A stretch of 19,561 nt of DNA from an uncultured Planctomycetaceae bacterium (GTDB lineage: Bacteria > Planctomycetota > Planctomycetia > Planctomycetales > Planctomycetaceae). The notes under the pieces are model-generated. The model saw nothing but the letters and a program-made list of their open reading frames with translations. It made no database searches and was not told the origin of the DNA. Positions within the stretch are counted from its first letter, which is position 1; every line of letters starts with the position of its first letter. Shown here piece after piece: positions 16,047-19,561 of this stretch. The translations under genes were made by a program, and so were the position numbers. Location of the stretch: contig CAIXQV010000983.1 of NCBI GenBank assembly GCA_903921605.1, forward strand, positions 1 to 19,561, in the 5' to 3' direction.

Positions 16047-16620
16047 GAGATGTTTTTTCACGCGAAGACGCGAAGGAAACAAGAATCGCGTTGGTTGTGC
16101 GTTATGGGAACGTGGGTGTTGCTCAGGGCTGCATACCCCTGAATAGTTTTTTTGCTGGAGCATGGCTTCCTTTGGTCTCTTTGCGTCCTGGCGTCTTTGC
16201 GTGAGATGTTTTTTTCACGCGAAGGCGCGAAGCCGCAAAGGGAACAAGAATCGCGTTGGTTGTGCGTCATGGGAACGTGGGTGTTGCTCAAAGCTGCGTA
16301 CCCCTGAATTGTTTTTTTGCTGGAGCATGGCTTCCTTTGGTCTCTTTGCGTCCTGGCGTCTTTGCGTGAGATGTTTTTTTTCACGCGAAGGCGCGAAGCC
16401 GCAAAGGGAACAAGAATCGCATTGGTTGTGCGTCATGGGAACGTGGGTGTTGCTCAGGGCTGCATACCCCTGAATTGTTTTTTTGCTGGAGCATGGCTGC
16501 CTTTGGTCTCTTTGCGTCCTTGCGTCTTTGCGTGAGATGTTTTTTCACGCGAAGGCACTAAGGCGCGAAGGAAACAAGAATCGCATTGGTTGTGCGTCAT
16601 GGCAACGTGGGCGTTATTCA
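16047..16620. repeat. Tandem array of about 160-bp units with internal dyads
   Basis: Three and a half direct repeats begin at 16047, 16203, 16368 and 16534 (units 156, 165, 166 and about 87 bases). Each starts GAGATG plus 6-8 T, then CACGCGAAG and AACAAGAATCGC, a middle block with TGCGTCATGGGAACGTGGG, and ends in TTTTTTTGCTGGAGCATGGC then CTTTGCGTCCTGGCGTCTTTGCGTGA. Across each internal junction the last arm (CTTTGCG...GCGTGA) and the next unit's first arm (TCACGCGAAGGCGCG...GCAAAG) form an imperfect 26-bp inverted repeat (21 of 26 paired) around a GATGTTTTTTT loop. The first unit lacks a left arm and an 8-9-base segment (CCGCAAAGG). Apparent ORFs on both strands are just translations of the repeat. 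The gap 15997-16803 holds no other gene. Confidence 0.85.
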
Positions 16621-16803
16621 AGACGTCAGTTCCCTCTGTTTCATTGTTGTCCGAGCGGTTCTGAATTGATTCTCTTCGTGTGAGTCGGACCTGAATATCT
16701 GAACGGTCATGGCATAAGTTGTCGTGATCGCTGACAGATGAGGCTTCACAGGGTATGTTGCGGAGGTCCCAGCATCGCCTCAACATACAGGACCTCATTT
16801 ATT

Positions 16804-18222
16804 ATGGCTGATTCCGCTTCCTCGCCGACAACTCCACACGGATCCGGTGGTCACGTCAAAATTGTGATTGGCCTTGTGATCGGGCTGATCCTTGGCATCG
16901 CAGGCAACTGCCTGCAGAAGCCGGATCTGGGTGGTGGCTGGGTTCAAAAGGCATTCGGGGGCATCGTGGGCTTCGTCGATCGCAGCCTGCCGAAGTCGGA
17001 AGCCAGTGAGCCCGAAGGTGCGGCAAGAGGTCGAGCTGTCGCGTTCGTAGTTTCGGTGGCCGAACCGATCGGCAAACTGTTTCTTCGCATAATGCAGATG
17101 ATGGTTTTACCGCTGGTGTTTTCTGCACTCTATCTGGCGGTCGTCGATGTCGGAGATCTTCGCAAGCTGGGCCGCATTGGATTGGTCACGTTGTTTTACA
17201 CTGGCATACTGTCGATCTCGGCAGTCCTGATTGGAGTGACTCTTGTCAATGTTGTGCAGCCGGGAAAGACGATCTCGGATGACGTCCGGACAACTTTGAC
17301 GGAGAAGTATGCGGCTAAGGCGACAGAGGGCGTTGCGAAAGCAGACGCCGCGAAAACACTCGGGCAGACGCTTGTGGACTTATTGCCGGAGAATCCCGTG
17401 CAGGAAATGGTCGGAGCGGTCGACGGGTCGTCCAAAGGGAACGGCATGCTGGCCGTCATGTTCTTTGCCCTTTTGTGTGGCATCGCGGCTACGACCAAAC
17501 TATCTGAGACGGCCACGTTGACTTCGGTCATGCGCGGGATGTATGAAATCTCCATGACCATCATAGGCTGGGCTCTGAAGCTGGCCCCATTGGGAGCCGG
17601 CTGCCTGGTTTTTGTGGTCTCGACACAGATGGGCACCGATGTTTTGCGAGCCTTGGCGGCGTTTGTTGGAGTCGTACTGGGCGGGCTCGCGATTCATCTG
17701 ATCGTCGTCTATTCCACAGTACTGCGACTCTTTGGTCGTCGATCGCCCGTGGAATTCTTTCGCAGCATATCTGATGCGATGTTTGTGGCGTTCAGCACGT
17801 CCTCATCGAGTGCCACGCTGTCCACGTCTTTGAAGGTTGCTCAGGAAGAACTCAAGTTGCGCCCCGAAACGTCGAACTTTGTCTTGACCGTTGGAGCGAC
17901 AGGCAATCAAAACGGCACGGCCTTGTTTGAAGGCGTGGTTGTGTTGTTTCTGGCTCAGGTGTTTGGCGTGGACCTCACGCTCGGGCAGCAGTTCACCGTT
18001 GTGTTGATGTCGGTGCTGGCCGGAGTTGGCACAGCCGGTGTTCCTGGTGGCTCGATCCCACTGATCATTGTTGTTTTGAAGTCTGTCGGAGTTCCAGCGG
18101 ACGGAATCGCGATTATTCTGGGAGTCGACCGTTTGCTGGATATGTCACGCACGCTGGTCAACGTCGTGGGAGACCTCGTCGTGGCGACCTGTGTTGATGC
18201 ATCAACACCGCAGCAACGATAG
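16804..18222 (+). CDS. Dicarboxylate/amino acid:cation symporter (glutamate/aspartate type)
   Basis: 472 residues; inner-membrane protein of the DAACS (GltP/GltPh) family. Visible: serine-rich hairpin 1 STSSSSATLS (331-340); TM7 motif GNQNGT (367-372), in place of the usual NMDGT; hairpin 2 AGVGTAGVPGGSIPL (406-420); and TM8 DRLLDMSRTLVNVVGD (442-457). TM8 keeps the aspartate (446), arginine (449), threonine (450), asparagine (453) and final aspartate (457) that bind amino acid and sodium in GltPh. The dicarboxylate transporter DctA differs at several of these, so an acidic amino acid is the likely substrate. A long loop lies at 155-205. The start at 16804 is preferred over ATG 16738, whose extra 22 residues are unlike the family. 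AGGA is 11 bases upstream, a loose fit. It stands alone between the repeat array and the serine hydrolase. Confidence 0.9.
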   Translation: MADSASSPTTPHGSGGHVKIVIGLVIGLILGIAGNCLQKPDLGGGWVQKAFGGIVGFVDRSLPKSEASEPEGAARGRAVAFVVSVAEPIGKLFLRIMQMMVLPLVFSALYLAVVDVGDLRKLGRIGLVTLFYTGILSISAVLIGVTLVNVVQPGKTISDDVRTTLTEKYAAKATEGVAKADAAKTLGQTLVDLLPENPVQEMVGAVDGSSKGNGMLAVMFFALLCGIAATTKLSETATLTSVMRGMYEISMTIIGWALKLAPLGAGCLVFVVSTQMGTDVLRALAAFVGVVLGGLAIHLIVVYSTVLRLFGRRSPVEFFRSISDAMFVAFSTSSSSATLSTSLKVAQEELKLRPETSNFVLTVGATGNQNGTALFEGVVVLFLAQVFGVDLTLGQQFTVVLMSVLAGVGTAGVPGGSIPLIIVVLKSVGVPADGIAIILGVDRLLDMSRTLVNVVGDLVVATCVDASTPQQR

Positions 18223-18293
18223 CCACCATTTTTGGACTGCGACACACCGCTGTTCCGGCCTCCAGCATCGCTCCAATTCCGAAAGTCCGGACC

Positions 18294-19561
18294 ATGAATC
18301 TGCGATTGATAAAGCTCTTCACGTTCCTCAGCCTGTTATTGTCGGCCACTGCATTACTCGGGCAGACATCAGAACCCGTTGTCGTCGTGGTCCCCTCAGC
18401 GCCGGTCGCTGCAGACGTTGCCACGCTGATCGAGAAATCTCGAGTGGAATGGAGCGTTCCAGGACTGTCCGTGGCGATCGTGAAAGACGGGCAGGTGTTT
18501 TTGTCGAGCGGTTTTGGAGTTCGTGAGTTCGGCAAAACGGAAGTCGTCGATGGAGACACGTTATTTGCGATCGCATCGAACTCAAAAGCCTTCACGGCCG
18601 CGGCCATTGCAATGCTTGATGAAGAGGGAAAGCTGAAATGGTCGGACCGAGTCCAGCAGCATCTGCCCTGGCTGGAGTTGTACGATCGATATGTTTCGAC
18701 GGAGCTACGCGTTGATGATCTGCTGTGTCATCGCAGCGGACTTGGAACATTCAGCGGTGATCTGCTTTGGTGGGGTACACCGTATACGCCGGAAGATGTT
18801 TTGCGGCGAGCACGGCATTTGTCAGTGAAGGGGCCGTTTCGTGCCTCCTATGGCTATTCGAATCTGATGTATCTGGCCGCTGGTGAGGTGATTCATAAAG
18901 CCAGCGGACAGACATGGCAGAGTTTTGTCGAACAGAGAATTCTGCAGCCTGTCGGGATGGATCGATCGGTCACATCAATCAAGGCTCTGGATGCGAAAGG
19001 AAACTTCGCAACGCCTCATAAGTCGCTGGTTGAAGGCGTGAAAACGATCCCATGGTACAACTGGGACACGATGGCCGCGGCGGGCGGGATTATTTCCAGT
19101 TCGAACGACATGGCGAAGTGGGTGCGAGTGCAGTTGGATCGAGGTCGCATTGATGATTCACGCCGGTTGTTTTCGGAGACTTCCTCATTTCGCATGTGGT
19201 CACCACACACGATTATCCCTCTGAACGCCGCCGCACAGAAACGTTCGCCGACAACTCATTTTCGCGCCTATGGCCTCGGCTGGAACCTGGCGGACTACAA
19301 AGGTCGGATGCTGGTTTCTCATGGCGGCGGTTACGACGGGATGTATTCGCAGGTGATGCTGGTTCCGGAAGAAAAACTAGGGATCGTGGTGTTGACGAAC
19401 AGCATGACCGGTCTTCCCTCAGCGCTGGCCAATACGATTGTTGACGAGTTTCTGGGCGGAGAAAAACGTCCGTCGCTTTTGGAGGGGTTGGAACGCGATC
19501 GAAAGGATCGGGAGGCGTTCTCTAAACGCGTGAGTGACGTGACTGCTCAAAAGGTCGCGGA
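18294..19561 (+). CDS. Exported class C beta-lactamase-fold serine hydrolase (partial)
   Basis: At least 422 residues, open to the window edge. A signal peptide covers about 1-24 (MNLRLIKLFTFLSLLLSATALLGQ). The catalytic motifs of the class C/penicillin-binding fold are present: SxxK as SNSK (Ser95, Lys98), YxN as YSN (188-190) and HGG (343-345) where true beta-lactamases have KTG. The HGG form is typical of esterases and D-aminopeptidase-like members, so hydrolysis of an ester or peptide is more likely than antibiotic resistance. The fold ends near residue 390 and the final basic-acidic stretch (ERDRKDREAFSKR) may lead to a C-terminal domain outside the window. It follows the symporter by 71 bases. 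The ribosome site is weak; ATG 18294 is the start that gives a proper signal peptide. Confidence 0.88.
   Translation, partial: MNLRLIKLFTFLSLLLSATALLGQTSEPVVVVVPSAPVAADVATLIEKSRVEWSVPGLSVAIVKDGQVFLSSGFGVREFGKTEVVDGDTLFAIASNSKAFTAAAIAMLDEEGKLKWSDRVQQHLPWLELYDRYVSTELRVDDLLCHRSGLGTFSGDLLWWGTPYTPEDVLRRARHLSVKGPFRASYGYSNLMYLAAGEVIHKASGQTWQSFVEQRILQPVGMDRSVTSIKALDAKGNFATPHKSLVEGVKTIPWYNWDTMAAAGGIISSSNDMAKWVRVQLDRGRIDDSRRLFSETSSFRMWSPHTIIPLNAAAQKRSPTTHFRAYGLGWNLADYKGRMLVSHGGGYDGMYSQVMLVPEEKLGIVVLTNSMTGLPSALANTIVDEFLGGEKRPSLLEGLERDRKDREAFSKRVSDVTAQKVA

Noticed and set aside
15996..16058. Terminator after the prenyltransferase-repeat gene
   Set aside because: ATCTCCGT at 15996 pairs with ACGGAGAT at 16044 ahead of a T-run, but the loop would be 40 bases and the T-run is part of the repeat unit.
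16058..16473. ORFs on both strands through the repeat array (for example a 108-residue minus-strand frame)
   Set aside because: They translate the same 160-bp repeat in several frames, have no ribosome site, and repeated peptides such as SRKDARTQR are typical spurious products of this kind of intergenic repeat.
16047..16620. CRISPR array
   Set aside because: The units are continuous and nearly identical over 156-166 bases with no unique spacers of uniform length, and no cas genes are present.

Overview
The window looks like a piece of a planctomycete chromosome (class Planctomycetia) of moderate GC content. The signs are an ECF sigma factor paired with a very large membrane-anchored Ser/Thr kinase carrying TPR repeats, the start of a protein with the LEPR-XLL-like N-terminal motif (here LESRTLPATF), a membrane-anchored squalene-cyclase-fold protein, a thioredoxin reductase with extra insertions, and several genes that seem to start at TTG or GTG. 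This assignment is inferred from gene types, not from a marker gene.

Layout. The left 4 kb is on the minus strand and reads, in order of transcription: ECF sigma factor (4036-3464), Ser/Thr kinase (3324-181), and the beginning of a probable exported protein (227-1) that leaves the window. A 465-base divergent spacer follows. Everything after it is on the plus strand: a Sec-exported protein with RTX-like repeats and a strong terminator (4502-5580); thioredoxin reductase, a small zinc-ribbon protein and an M24 aminopeptidase-like protein (5958-8619); a glycosyltransferase and a methyltransferase joined by a TAATG overlap (8707-10835); an FAD-dependent oxidoreductase of the phytoene desaturase/PYROXD2 type (11016-12611); an exported ceramidase-like protein (12682-13962); a membrane-anchored prenyltransferase/squalene-oxidase-repeat protein (14245-15996); an intergenic array of about 160-bp repeats with internal dyads (16047-16620); a glutamate/aspartate-type symporter (16804-18222); and the start of an exported class C beta-lactamase-fold serine hydrolase (18294 to the right edge).

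How they may work together. The sigma factor and kinase form the regulatory pair often seen in planctomycetes, and their neighbours on both sides are exported proteins, so a link to envelope or secreted-protein control is possible but not shown. The glycosyltransferase and methyltransferase are almost certainly co-translated and probably act on the same lipid-linked glycan or polyprenyl-type substrate. The other plus-strand genes look like independent housekeeping or accessory genes, several separated by short palindromic intergenic elements.

I saw no rRNA, tRNA, CRISPR, transposase or phage gene. The least explained items are the three-and-a-half-copy dyad repeat array, the LESRTLPATF reading frame overlapping the kinase tail, the headless methyltransferase domain fused to the glycosyltransferase, and the symporter with an altered third-sodium-site motif.
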